A stretch of 38,391 nucleotides of DNA from Neptunomonas sp. Its GTDB lineage: Bacteria > Pseudomonadota > Gammaproteobacteria > Pseudomonadales > Balneatricaceae. Of the stretch, positions 1-7,585 are shown one piece after another. The first letter of the stretch is position 1, and each line of letters opens with the position of its first letter. The stretch spans positions 1 through 38,391 of the forward strand of contig NZ_JADGEV010000039.1 in assembly GCF_016744175.1 (NCBI RefSeq), in the 5' to 3' direction. Below the pieces are notes generated by a model that had not been told where the DNA came from, searched no databases, and saw nothing but the letters and a program-made list of their open reading frames with translations. Position numbers and translations under genes: made by a program.

Positions 1-1
1 C

Positions 2-115
2 GTTCCGTTACAGGTAGGAAAGAATCGCCATAATGAAGAGTACCTTGCCACTAAAATGGGAAAAATGGGTCATATGATGACTGAGCATCATTTTGTTGAT
101 GATACTAGTGAGTGA
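2..115 (+). CDS. ribA: GTP cyclohydrolase II, C-terminal fragment
   Basis: This is the 3' end of a gene that begins before the window; 37 codons are visible before a TGA stop. RibA opens GTP to a diaminopyrimidine, the first step of riboflavin synthesis, in the cytoplasm. The visible residues include [18 protein letters not shown] followed by MGKMGH, matching the conserved C-terminal end of RibA (VPL-x-VG-x-N...N-x-x-YL-x-TK...KMGH). The tail then runs about 13 residues past that motif. The gene converges on dxs across a shared hairpin. ribA near dxs-ispA-xseB is a common gammaproteobacterial arrangement. Because the N-terminus is missing, I cannot tell a stand-alone RibA from a RibBA fusion. 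Confidence 0.85.
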   Translation, partial: VPLQVGKNRHNEEYLATKMGKMGHMMTEHHFVDDTSE

Positions 116-127
116 TTTCTTAATGCC

Positions 128-156
128 AATTTAGGGGGAAGGCTTTCCCCTAAATT
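128..156. terminator. Bidirectional terminator between ribA and dxs
   Basis: AATTTAGGGG (128-137) pairs with CCCCTAAATT (147-156). The stem extends inward by three more pairs (one G-T) to a GGC loop, making a 13-bp hairpin. It sits just after the ribA stop and touches the dxs stop codon. A/T-rich flanks on both sides suit use by both convergent genes. Confidence 0.75.
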
Positions 157-1912
157 ATTGACGATATATATTAAGAATATTTTCGGAATATTGAAACTCT
201 CTAGTTGCGTGTTCGACCCATTGATCCGGAATGCCAAGTATCTTTAATGAACCTTGCCAATTGGACTGAGCAGTAAATTCTGCTACTGCCGAACCTGCGC
301 CGCCTTGTACAGCATGGTCTTCAATACTGATAAATTTCTGATGTGTTTTCATCAAAATGCTGAGCAGTTCAGTGTCGAGCGGCTTAACGAAGCGCATATC
401 TACCAGTGTATGCTGCTCTTTTATTGCTAGCTCTTTCGCTTCAGAAAGGAGTGGGCCAAAATTAAGAACGGCAGTGCCGGATGTTCCTGATATCAGTAAC
501 CTTGCCTTGCCTATCGGTATTGTCTCATCGTTGCGAATAGGTTCTGGGCAAGAGCCGCTACCTCGAGGGTATCTAACAGCCGCTGGGCCTGTGTAGTTAT
601 AGCCTGTGTTAAGCATTAGCCATTGCTCTTGCTCATCGGCAGGGGTCATTATTACCATTCCAGGGATACAGCGCATAGCTGCAATATCAAAGCTGCCAGC
701 GTGTGTGGCTCCATCTTCACCTACTAACCCTGCGCGATCCACTGCTAATAATACGTCTAAGGATTGAATGGCAATATCGTGTACTAGCTGATCATAAGCA
801 CGCTGTAAAAAAGTAGAATAGATTGCCACTACGGGTTTCGTTCCAGCGCAGGCTAAACCTGCTGCAAATGTTAAAGCATGCTGCTCTGCAATCGCTACAT
901 CGAAATACCGCTTAGGAAAAGCCTTAGAAAAAGCAATTAAATCCGAGCCTTCACGCATGGCTGGAGTGATACCAACCAGTTTTTCATCTTGCTGTGCTTT
1001 ATGTAATAGCCAGAGGCCAAAGTTGTTGGCGAAGGTGGCTTGTTTAGATTTTGGAGCTGACGTTATCGGTTCAAGCTTTGTAATGGCGTGATAACCGACA
1101 GGATCTGCCTCTGCGGGTAAAAAGCCTTTCCCTTTTAGTGTGGTGATATGTAAAAACTGTGGGCCTGGCTTATTTAGGGCGTCTTTCAATACAGGTAAAA
1201 GGGTGTTGAAGTCATGACCATCGATAGGTCCTTGGTATTCAAAAGCAAGTGCTTCAAACAATGCTGCGGTTGTTGCGCTACGGCTACCTTTAGTGAGCTT
1301 AAGGTTTTTTGCTAAGTAGGTTGCTAGCCCGCCCTCATTGTGAGATATCGACATATCATTGTCGTTGAGAATTACTAGTATGTTAGCGTTTGTGTGGGCT
1401 GCATGGTTCAGTGCTTCAAAAGCCATACCTGCGGTCATAGCGCCATCACCGATAACAGCAACTGTTTTAGTGCTTTTCCCATTTAGTTGGTCTGCGACAG
1501 CCATACCCAGCGCTGCACTGATAGAGGTGCTTGAATGCCCAGTACCAAAATCATCATAGGGGCTTTCTTCGCGTCGAGGGAATGGTGCTAAACCATCTTT
1601 ATGCCGAATGGTTAACATCTGTTCACGGCGGCCAGTCAGTATTTTATGCGGGTAACATTGGTGGCCAACATCCCAAATTACATGATCCGTAGGCGTATCA
1701 AGCAGATAATGCAAAGCAATAGTAAGCTCGACAACACCTAAGCCCGCACCAAAATGTCCACCCGTTTGGCCGACGCTATAGAGTAAAAAAGCGCGCAGTT
1801 GTTCTGCGATTTCAGGTAGCTCGGTATCAGCTAAACTACGAAGATCCGCTGGTGAACTGATGGTATCCAGTAACGGCGTAGTGGGTCTGGCAGTTGGTAT
1901 ATTCGTAAACAT
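155..1912 (-). CDS. dxs: 1-deoxy-D-xylulose-5-phosphate synthase
   Basis: Cytoplasmic thiamine-diphosphate enzyme that condenses pyruvate and glyceraldehyde-3-phosphate to DXP, the first step of the MEP isoprenoid pathway and a precursor for thiamine and pyridoxal phosphate. Visible family motifs are SGHF-like GGHFGAGLG (51-59), WDVGHQCYPHKILTGRR (80-96), the ThDP motif GDGAMTAG (155-162) with ILNDNDMSIS (181-190), GPIDGHD (228-234), AIAEQHA and YSTFLQRAYDQ. At 585 residues it is shorter than the usual ~620. The shortfall is mostly between NDNDMSIS and GPIDGHD, where about 37 residues stand in place of the ~65 I recall for E. coli. The start overlaps the ispA stop (TAATG), so translation is probably coupled. 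It is the last gene of xseB-ispA-dxs. Confidence 0.96.
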   Translation of the reverse strand: MFTNIPTARPTTPLLDTISSPADLRSLADTELPEIAEQLRAFLLYSVGQTGGHFGAGLGVVELTIALHYLLDTPTDHVIWDVGHQCYPHKILTGRREQMLTIRHKDGLAPFPRREESPYDDFGTGHSSTSISAALGMAVADQLNGKSTKTVAVIGDGAMTAGMAFEALNHAAHTNANILVILNDNDMSISHNEGGLATYLAKNLKLTKGSRSATTAALFEALAFEYQGPIDGHDFNTLLPVLKDALNKPGPQFLHITTLKGKGFLPAEADPVGYHAITKLEPITSAPKSKQATFANNFGLWLLHKAQQDEKLVGITPAMREGSDLIAFSKAFPKRYFDVAIAEQHALTFAAGLACAGTKPVVAIYSTFLQRAYDQLVHDIAIQSLDVLLAVDRAGLVGEDGATHAGSFDIAAMRCIPGMVIMTPADEQEQWLMLNTGYNYTGPAAVRYPRGSGSCPEPIRNDETIPIGKARLLISGTSGTAVLNFGPLLSEAKELAIKEQHTLVDMRFVKPLDTELLSILMKTHQKFISIEDHAVQGGAGSAVAEFTAQSNWQGSLKILGIPDQWVEHATREFQYSENILNIYRQ

Positions 1913-2796
1913 TAGTAAGACCGGTGAACAATGTAGTCTGCCAATTCCCTTAGCATTTTTCCCTGTTCGCCAAAGGGCATAAGGGCATCTAACGCGGCTT
2001 TGTGTAAATTATCTAACTTAGCTTTAGCGCCTTCCATGCCTAACAGTGCAGGATAGGTTGGTTTGTTTTGCTCAAGGTCAGACCCTTGTGGCTTGCCAAG
2101 CGTTAATGTATCGCCTTCAATATCTAGGATGTCATCTTTGACTTGGAAAGCAAGCCCGATAGCATCACCGTAAGCGAACAAGGCCGACTTTATAGCAGCG
2201 TCTTCACACTCTGCAGATAGGTAACCAAGCTCAATAGAGGCGTTAATCAGAGCTCCGGTTTTGTGGGCGTGCATATGCTTAAGTTGTTCTAGTGAGAGTG
2301 GTTTGTCGACATGCCTTAAGTCAAATGCTTGGCCGGCCACCATGCCTCTGTCTCCGCTGGCTTTTGCTAGCGCGGAGATCATTTTTAGTTTGGTACTGTC
2401 ATTCGTTTTACTATTGACTGAACTTAATATCTCAAAGGCAAAGCATTGCAGCGCATCGCCCGCTAAAATTGCAGTCGCCTCATCAAATGCAATATGGCAA
2501 GTGGGTTTGCCGCGACGTAGCTCATCATCATCCATTGCAGGAAGGTCATCATGCACTAAAGAATAACTGTGCACGCATTCGATAGCACAAGCGGGTGTAT
2601 CTGCTTGATTTACATCGCCGTTAAGCAACTGATTAACTAAATAAACAAGTAACGGTCGTACCCTTTTTCCACCATTAAATAATGCATACCGCATGGCATC
2701 CTGTAGAAGGGGTTCTATACTAGTATGCGCGAGCGAAGTTTTGAGCTGCTCATCTACACGATGGTGGTATGCCTTAATGACGATTTGCAATGCCAC
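1912..2796 (-). CDS. ispA: Geranyl/farnesyl diphosphate synthase
   Basis: Short-chain trans-prenyl transferase that extends DMAPP with IPP to geranyl and farnesyl diphosphate, feeding ubiquinone and undecaprenyl phosphate synthesis in the cytoplasm. The 294-residue protein has the usual length. GGKRVRPLL lies at 42-50, the first aspartate-rich motif DDLPAMDDD at 83-91 is followed by ELRRGKPT, and the second aspartate-rich motif appears as KDDILDIEGD. These are the magnesium and diphosphate binding sites. It starts 4 nt after the xseB stop and its stop overlaps the dxs start, so the three genes form a tight operon. The long plus-strand open frames inside it are shadows. Confidence 0.95.
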   Translation of the reverse strand: MALQIVIKAYHHRVDEQLKTSLAHTSIEPLLQDAMRYALFNGGKRVRPLLVYLVNQLLNGDVNQADTPACAIECVHSYSLVHDDLPAMDDDELRRGKPTCHIAFDEATAILAGDALQCFAFEILSSVNSKTNDSTKLKMISALAKASGDRGMVAGQAFDLRHVDKPLSLEQLKHMHAHKTGALINASIELGYLSAECEDAAIKSALFAYGDAIGLAFQVKDDILDIEGDTLTLGKPQGSDLEQNKPTYPALLGMEGAKAKLDNLHKAALDALMPFGEQGKMLRELADYIVHRSY

Positions 2797-2800
2797 GGGG

Positions 2801-3040
2801 TTATTCCTGTTCTGTATTGAAGGGTTCAGTTTTTAATTCACCGCTTTGAGTCGTGAGAATATGAACCTTTTGTTCAGCTTGGTCGAGCATTGTTTGGCAC
2901 TCACGTGTGAGTTTAATGCCTTCTTCAAAGGCATTAAGGGAAGCTTCTAGCGTTAAGTCGCCTTGCTCCATTTGAGTGACTAAAGACTCTAAGTCTGCCA
3001 GAGACTGCTCAAAATCAGGTGTTTTCTTTTTACGAGGCAT
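2801..3040 (-). CDS. xseB: Exodeoxyribonuclease VII small subunit
   Basis: Small helical subunit of exonuclease VII, which degrades single-stranded DNA together with XseA (not in this window). The 79-residue protein has the family pattern: [20 protein letters not shown], then [14 protein letters not shown] and a C-terminal helix [12 protein letters not shown]. The N-terminus is short and basic (MPRKKK). It is the first gene of xseB-ispA-dxs, an order seen in E. coli, Pseudomonas and many other gammaproteobacteria. A weak GGAA ribosome site lies upstream, and the operon promoter must lie in 3041-3230, shared with the divergent pomA. Confidence 0.93.
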   Translation of the reverse strand: MPRKKKTPDFEQSLADLESLVTQMEQGDLTLEASLNAFEEGIKLTRECQTMLDQAEQKVHILTTQSGELKTEPFNTEQE

Positions 3041-3167
3041 TATTAAATTCCGTACTATATGAGCCGTGAAACAAATGAATTTAAAACTAGAGGTAAATCA
3101 ATTCATAAAACTGCCGACATAAACCTATACTTAAAACTATGTCTGTAGATATACCGGTCATCTATTC

Positions 3168-3176
3168 TGGTATTAT
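3168..3176 (+). promoter_or_regulatory. Possible extended -10 promoter of pomAB
   Basis: TGGTATTAT is an extended -10 (TG-n-TATTAT) 55 nt before the pomA start, in the 190-nt gap between the divergent xseB and pomA. No convincing -35 lies at the right distance, so the call is weak. Confidence 0.35.
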
Positions 3177-3230
3177 CCTCTAAAACATAACAGACAAACA
3201 GTCATTAGCTTGATGTAAAAGGAGATTTGT

Positions 3231-3986
3231 GTGGATATAGCGACGCTCGTCGGATTGGTAGGCAGCTTCGGTATTGTTATCGCAGCAATGGTCACAGGTG
3301 GTGATGTCGGTACCTTTATCAACCCTCCTTCTTTGCTTATCGTTGTTGGGGGAACATTATTAGTTGCACTAATGAAATTTACGTTAGGTCAATTTCTGGC
3401 AACTGGAAAAATAGCAGCTAAAGCATTTATGTTTAAATCGGTTAGCCCCGAAGATATCATCAATGAGACTGTTGAGTTAGCCGATGCTGCGCGTAAGGGT
3501 GGATTGCTTTCGCTAGAAGATAAAACGGTTAGCACAGATTTTATGCAGCGTGGAATTCAGTTGCTAGTCGATGGGCATGATCCAGAGATTGTACGCACAC
3601 TGCTGAATAAAGAGATGAAGCTGACTTATGACCGGCATGAATTTGGTAGCGAAATATTCAAGGCGATGGGGGATGTTGCTCCTGCGATGGGAATGATTGG
3701 AACCTTGGTCGGCCTAGTGCAGATGCTTTCTAATATGAGTGACCCTAAATCAATTGGGCCGGCAATGGCGGTGGCGTTGTTAACAACACTATACGGTGCA
3801 ATGATCTCAACAATGATTGTATTACCCATGGCTGATAAGCTGGGTGTTCGTAAAAATGAAGAAGCACTTAATCAAGCACTAACAATTGATGGTTTATTGG
3901 CGATTCAAGCAGGCCAAAATCCTCGTGTGATTGAACAAATGCTCAGAAACTACCTACCTGAGAAAAAACGGGTTGTGGCCAGTTAG
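3231..3986 (+). CDS. pomA: Flagellar motor stator protein PomA
   Basis: Inner-membrane stator subunit that, with PomB, forms an ion channel driving flagellar rotation. Its 251-residue length and sequence follow Vibrio PomA, a sodium-type stator. Key stretches are the N-terminal membrane segment, LIVVGGTLLVALMKFTLGQF, the cytoplasmic loop ADAARKGGLLSLE, and DVAPAMGMIGTLVGLVQML with GPAMAVALLTTLYGA, which form the channel-lining helices. The start is GTG, supported by AAAAGGAG at 3217-3224 with a 6-nt spacer; no ATG fits better. pomB follows after 12 nt. No other flagellar genes are present, as is usual for this stator pair. Sodium rather than proton coupling is inferred from family resemblance. 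Confidence 0.93.
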   Translation: MDIATLVGLVGSFGIVIAAMVTGGDVGTFINPPSLLIVVGGTLLVALMKFTLGQFLATGKIAAKAFMFKSVSPEDIINETVELADAARKGGLLSLEDKTVSTDFMQRGIQLLVDGHDPEIVRTLLNKEMKLTYDRHEFGSEIFKAMGDVAPAMGMIGTLVGLVQMLSNMSDPKSIGPAMAVALLTTLYGAMISTMIVLPMADKLGVRKNEEALNQALTIDGLLAIQAGQNPRVIEQMLRNYLPEKKRVVAS

Positions 3987-3998
3987 AGGATTTGAATC

Positions 3999-4937
3999 AT
4001 GAGTGATGAAGAACAAGATTGCCCACCATGCCCTGCGGGGCTACCTGGTTGGTTAGCTACATTTGCAGATTTGATGTCACTGCTGATGTGCTTCTTCGTA
4101 TTGTTGCTCTCTTTCTCAGAGATGGACGTACTGAAGTTTAAGCAGTTAGCAGGCTCAATGCGCGAAGCTTTTGGTGTGCAAAATGAGATAAAAGTAGAGG
4201 ATATTCCAAAGGGTACCTCTATTATTGCTCAAGAGTTTAGCCCTGGGCGGCCTGAACCAACACCTATAAATGAAATTCGGCAGATGACCGTCAATAATGA
4301 TATGAATACGTTGGATATTCGCTCAGAAGTAGGTGAATCTGAGAATCTGGACAATCAAGAAGGTGAAGCTGAACAATTAGCACAAATGCAACAGCAGATG
4401 GAAGACGAAGCAAAAGAGCAAGCCGTGAAATTTGCAACAGCCTTGGCGCAAGAAATTGGCGATGGGAGTGTTGAAGTGGAAACGGATGAGCGGAAGATAA
4501 TTATCCGCGTTAAAGAAAAAGGATCTTTTTCTTCGGGGTCAGCCGCTTTGAAGTTTGCATACATCCCAGTGATGGCAAAAATTCGTGATATTTTGCTAGA
4601 GGTCGAAGGAGGGGTATCCATTGAAGGGCACTCTGATAACGTGCCTTATTCGGGTAGATCCTTTCAGTCTAACTGGGATTTATCATCTGCACGTGCACTG
4701 GCGGTTGCTAATGAGCTCTTTGATGATTCACGTATAGATCAATCGCAATATCAGATAATTGGCCATGCAGATAGCAAGCCACTAGTACCGAATAACTCTG
4801 CTTTAAACCGCGCTATAAATAGGCGTGTAGAAATAGTTATTCAAAAAGGCAAAGACAAGGAACTACTGGAGAAGATTCAGGCTCGAGGGTTGGGTGACTC
4901 TGAAGGTGAGCGATTAGCACCCAATGAGATTTTCTAA
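3999..4937 (+). CDS. pomB: Flagellar motor stator protein PomB (MotB family)
   Basis: Partner of PomA: it carries the ion-binding aspartate and anchors the stator to peptidoglycan. After a short cytoplasmic tail, GWLATFADLMSLLMCFFVLL gives the single membrane helix with Asp24, the conserved ion-binding residue at the same number as in Vibrio PomB. A flexible acidic, glutamine-rich segment (about 65-140) follows. The C-terminal OmpA-like peptidoglycan-binding domain (about 160-290) includes VSIEGHSDNVPYSG, SNWDLSSARA and NRRVEIV. The 312-residue length is normal. It is co-transcribed with pomA and ends at a strong terminator 19 nt downstream. Confidence 0.94.
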   Translation: MSDEEQDCPPCPAGLPGWLATFADLMSLLMCFFVLLLSFSEMDVLKFKQLAGSMREAFGVQNEIKVEDIPKGTSIIAQEFSPGRPEPTPINEIRQMTVNNDMNTLDIRSEVGESENLDNQEGEAEQLAQMQQQMEDEAKEQAVKFATALAQEIGDGSVEVETDERKIIIRVKEKGSFSSGSAALKFAYIPVMAKIRDILLEVEGGVSIEGHSDNVPYSGRSFQSNWDLSSARALAVANELFDDSRIDQSQYQIIGHADSKPLVPNNSALNRAINRRVEIVIQKGKDKELLEKIQARGLGDSEGERLAPNEIF

Positions 4938-4955
4938 GGCAGTTTCTTAAAGGAC

Positions 4956-4983
4956 AAAAAAACCGCCAGATGGCGGTTTTTTT
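4956..4983. terminator. Bidirectional terminator between pomB and cytochrome c5
   Basis: A perfect A-tract/T-tract hairpin: AAAAAAACCGCCA, a short loop, then TGGCGGTTTTTTT. It ends pomAB on the plus strand and the convergent cytochrome gene on the minus strand. Confidence 0.92.
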
Positions 4984-4995
4984 ATACAGCAAAAA

Positions 4996-5292
4996 TTACT
5001 TAGTCATATGCTCAATTGCAGCTGTTAGTTCTGCATCAGTGCAGTCCATGCAGGTGCCTTTTGGTGGCATAGCAGCGATACCAGACTTAGCGGTTACCAA
5101 AAGTGCATCAGCGCCTTTTGCTACGCGTGAAGCCCAAGCCGCAGTGTCTCCTGCTTTTGGCGCGCCAGCGACACCAAAGTCGTGACATACGAAACATTTA
5201 GTTTTGTACACTTCTTCGCCAGTACGTTCAGCGTTTGCAGCAACAGGAAGCATCAATGCAGCAGCTGCTGCTAGAATTAAAGCCTTTTTCAT
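4996..5292 (-). CDS. Cytochrome c5 family protein
   Basis: Small periplasmic electron carrier of the cytochrome c5 type. MKKALILAAAAALMLPVAANA is a clear Sec signal peptide with an AxA-type cleavage near residue 21, leaving a ~77-residue mature protein. The heme site CFVCH lies at 33-37, and Met75 in AMPPKG is the likely distal ligand. The Cys81-x-x-Cys84 pair is the extra disulfide typical of cytochromes c5. AAGGG lies about 9 nt before the ATG. It is a single gene, convergent with pomB. The redox partner cannot be read from context; such proteins usually pass electrons to a terminal oxidase or reductase. Confidence 0.9.
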   Translation of the reverse strand: MKKALILAAAAALMLPVAANAERTGEEVYKTKCFVCHDFGVAGAPKAGDTAAWASRVAKGADALLVTAKSGIAAMPPKGTCMDCTDAELTAAIEHMTK

Positions 5293-5527
5293 AGTAATAC
5301 CCTTATTGGTTTACTTGTCATTAGAAGTAAGATTATTAAAATAATGGACGGCAGTTTAGGTCGTTCATCCTACTTAAGTAAATAGATGAAGTGGTATTAA
5401 TATGCCATGAATGACAAGTTTGATGGAAGAAAGCGGCGAATAACATGACAAATATCAAGCTTTCGGCACAAACTGTCATCTACGTTGTATAGGGGCTTTT
5501 ATGTGGCACCATGCTCATCTGTGTGGT

Positions 5528-5725
5528 TTAGAGGCGCATAGCGTAATATGCTTGGTTGCACTGACTCCGTAATATTGTTTGTTCAGATTGCTTGTCGGCC
5601 ATTACTTCGCGAATAACTTCTTCGCTAATATCAAGCGGTGCTCTTAGTTGTTTTTTTGCATCAGATATCGAATAACCGCGTTTCAGTAATTGCTTCAACT
5701 GAACGCCTATATGATGGTGTTCCAT
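5528..5725 (-). CDS. Small hypothetical protein, 65 aa
   Basis: I do not recognise this family. The 65-residue product starts MEHHHIGVQLKQLLKRGYS and contains a mostly helical, charged middle (ISDAKKQL, DISEEVIREVMADKQ), no membrane segment and no signal peptide. The helix spacing might form a small DNA- or protein-binding fold, but nothing identifies a function. Reality is supported by AAGGA placed 9 nt before the ATG and by a possible operator cluster 35-72 nt upstream. It stands alone between cytochrome c5 and the divergent yjgR. It could be a chance open frame, but the ribosome site and composition favour a gene. Confidence 0.6.
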   Translation of the reverse strand: MEHHHIGVQLKQLLKRGYSISDAKKQLRAPLDISEEVIREVMADKQSEQTILRSQCNQAYYAMRL

Positions 5726-6029
5726 CTTTATTTTCCTTATTTAATTAACTATCTCATGATGCATGATTATTGTGACAATTTTATGTCAGTGCATGATAGC
5801 TATTGAATTGTTATAGGGAGTTCTTCATAGATTGGGGGTAGTGACGATTCGCAAATAATCCATCAGTGAATAAGTTGTAAGCAGGTGTCACACATCTGAA
5901 TTCTATAGGGGTTGTGTTTCCTTTCTCAAAATATGTGGAATTAAGCTGTTATAAATTTGGCTTATGTTGTTCTTTAGCTATTGGTAATATGATAGTTGGT
6001 ATTAACAAAAGGCAGAGGGTAGGAACATA
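5726..6029. other. Intergenic region between the 65-aa ORF and yjgR
   Basis: A 304-nt gap between divergent genes, expected to hold both promoters. The part nearest the small ORF has the repeat cluster annotated at 5760-5797. The rest is A/T-rich with no hairpin, RNA gene or open frame that I can support. A GGCAGAGGG stretch lies 9-17 nt before the yjgR start and provides its ribosome site. Confidence 0.5.
5760..5797. promoter_or_regulatory. Repeat cluster, possible operator of the 65-aa ORF
   Basis: TGCATGAT occurs at 5760-5767 and again at 5790-5797, exactly 30 bp apart (about three helical turns). Between them is an inverted repeat TGACA (5773-5777) / TGTCA (5784-5788). The cluster sits 35-72 nt upstream of the minus-strand ATG, where a regulator would act. 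No known regulator is assigned. Confidence 0.35.
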
Positions 6030-7517
6030 ATGGAAACAGGTATTCTGATCGGTGGCTGTGAAAGCGGTAAGGTATTTTTAAACCCTCGTTATGCTAATCG
6101 CCATGGCTTGATTGCTGGGGCGACAGGTACGGGTAAAACTGTGACGTTGCAGTGCCTCGCTGAAGGATTTTCTGATCTAGGTGTGCCTGTGTTTCTTGCC
6201 GATGTTAAGGGTGATCTGTCGGGATTAAGCCAAAAAGGAAAGCCTCATCCGAAGGTTGATGAGCGAGTTGAAAAAATTCAGATCGAAAGTTTTTTCCAAC
6301 GTGGTTACCCGGTTGCGTTTTGGGATGTGTTTGGTGATCAAGGTACACCTGTTCGCTCAACTGTATCGGAGATGGGGCCGCAGCTACTCTCACGCCTGCT
6401 AGACCTTAACGAAACCCAAGAAAGTATCCTCACGCTTATTTTTGAGTTTGCTGATGATGAAGGGTTACTGCTGGTTGATCTTAATGACTTACGTACCACA
6501 TTAGAATTTATTGCTGCGCATGGTAAAGAAATCAGCACACGCTTGTCTGTCTCTAAAGCGTCGGTCAATGCAATTCTACGCCGCTTGTTGATGTTGGAGC
6601 GAGAAGGTGGGGATCAGTTCTTTGGAGAACCCGCTTTAGTACTCGAAGACTTGATGCAAGTGAACCGTGATGGTCGCGGTATGATTAATGTGCTGGCATC
6701 CGATAAATTGATTTTAAGCCCTCGTGTGTATTCTACGTTCTTACTGTGGTTGTTATCCGAGTTATTTGAAAACCTTCCAGAAGTGGGGGATGCGGATAAA
6801 CCTAAGATGGTGTTCTTTTTTGATGAGGCGCACCTGCTATTTAACAATTCCTCTAAAGTGTTGGTCGAAAAAGTTGAACAAGTCGTACGTTTAATTCGTT
6901 CAAAAGGGGTGGGTGTGTACTTTATTACCCAGAGTCCGAGTGACCTTCCTGAAGGTGTTTTAGGCCAATTAGGTAACCGTGTGCAGCATGCGTTACGTGC
7001 TTTTACGCCTAAAGATCAGAAATCTGTTCGTGTAGCAGCGCAAACTTTCCGTCCTAACCCTAAGCTGGATACGGCTGAAGTCATTACCAATATGGGTGTC
7101 GGTGAGGCGTTAGTGTCTGTGTTGTTGAAAGATGGAGTACCGAGCATTGTTGAGCGCACCTTGGTTCGCCCTCCCTGTTCACGTATGGGGCCTGCAACCG
7201 ATCAGGAGCGTCAAGCAGTTATTGATACCAGTAGTATGCACCGTCGTTATGCTGTGGCTTACGATCCTCGCTCAGCGCATGAGATATTACTTGAGCGAAC
7301 TGATGCGCGTTTAAAAGCAGATGAAGATGAAGAGGCGCGTGAAGCTCAAGAGAAGGAGGATGCAAAAAATAACCGTAAAAGTCGCTCCTCGGGCAGAAAT
7401 CGACAATCAGTTACTGAAGCTTTACTAAAAAGTGTAGTGCGCAGTATTGGTAGTAGTGTTGGCCGTAGTGTCGGTAAAAGTCTATTGCGAGGTATTTTGG
7501 GTTCTTTTATGAAGTAA
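6030..7517 (+). CDS. yjgR: YjgR family (DUF853) HerA-like ATPase
   Basis: A 495-residue P-loop ATPase of the DUF853/YjgR family, related to the HerA/FtsK DNA-translocase fold and predicted cytoplasmic. Walker A is GATGTGKT (30-37) and Walker B is MVFFFDEAHLLF (about 261-272). ADVKGDLSGLSQKG after Walker A and an arginine-rich QVVRLIRSKGVGVYFITQSP segment are family hallmarks. The C-terminus becomes charged (EDEEAREAQEKEDAKNNRK) and ends in a Ser/Gly/Arg-rich helix (about 470-495) that could contact membrane or nucleic acid. The cellular role of the family is not established. It is monocistronic, with its own upstream gap and terminator. Confidence 0.92.
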   Translation: METGILIGGCESGKVFLNPRYANRHGLIAGATGTGKTVTLQCLAEGFSDLGVPVFLADVKGDLSGLSQKGKPHPKVDERVEKIQIESFFQRGYPVAFWDVFGDQGTPVRSTVSEMGPQLLSRLLDLNETQESILTLIFEFADDEGLLLVDLNDLRTTLEFIAAHGKEISTRLSVSKASVNAILRRLLMLEREGGDQFFGEPALVLEDLMQVNRDGRGMINVLASDKLILSPRVYSTFLLWLLSELFENLPEVGDADKPKMVFFFDEAHLLFNNSSKVLVEKVEQVVRLIRSKGVGVYFITQSPSDLPEGVLGQLGNRVQHALRAFTPKDQKSVRVAAQTFRPNPKLDTAEVITNMGVGEALVSVLLKDGVPSIVERTLVRPPCSRMGPATDQERQAVIDTSSMHRRYAVAYDPRSAHEILLERTDARLKADEDEEAREAQEKEDAKNNRKSRSSGRNRQSVTEALLKSVVRSIGSSVGRSVGKSLLRGILGSFMK

Positions 7518-7529
7518 GCCACTAATGCT

Positions 7530-7559
7530 AACCGTCTGCGCTGATGTGCTCAGACGGTT
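7530..7559 (+). terminator. Terminator after yjgR
   Basis: AACCGTCTG (7530-7538) pairs perfectly with CAGACGGTT (7551-7559) around a 12-nt loop. The downstream ATCTGTTTTATTG is moderately T-rich. On the minus strand no T-run follows, so it serves yjgR only. Confidence 0.75.
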
Positions 7560-7585
7560 ATCTGTTTTATTGTTCAAACTCTTTT

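Noticed and set aside
2261-2566. Long plus-strand frame inside ispA
   Set aside because: Antisense shadow of ispA with no family resemblance and low-complexity serine runs.
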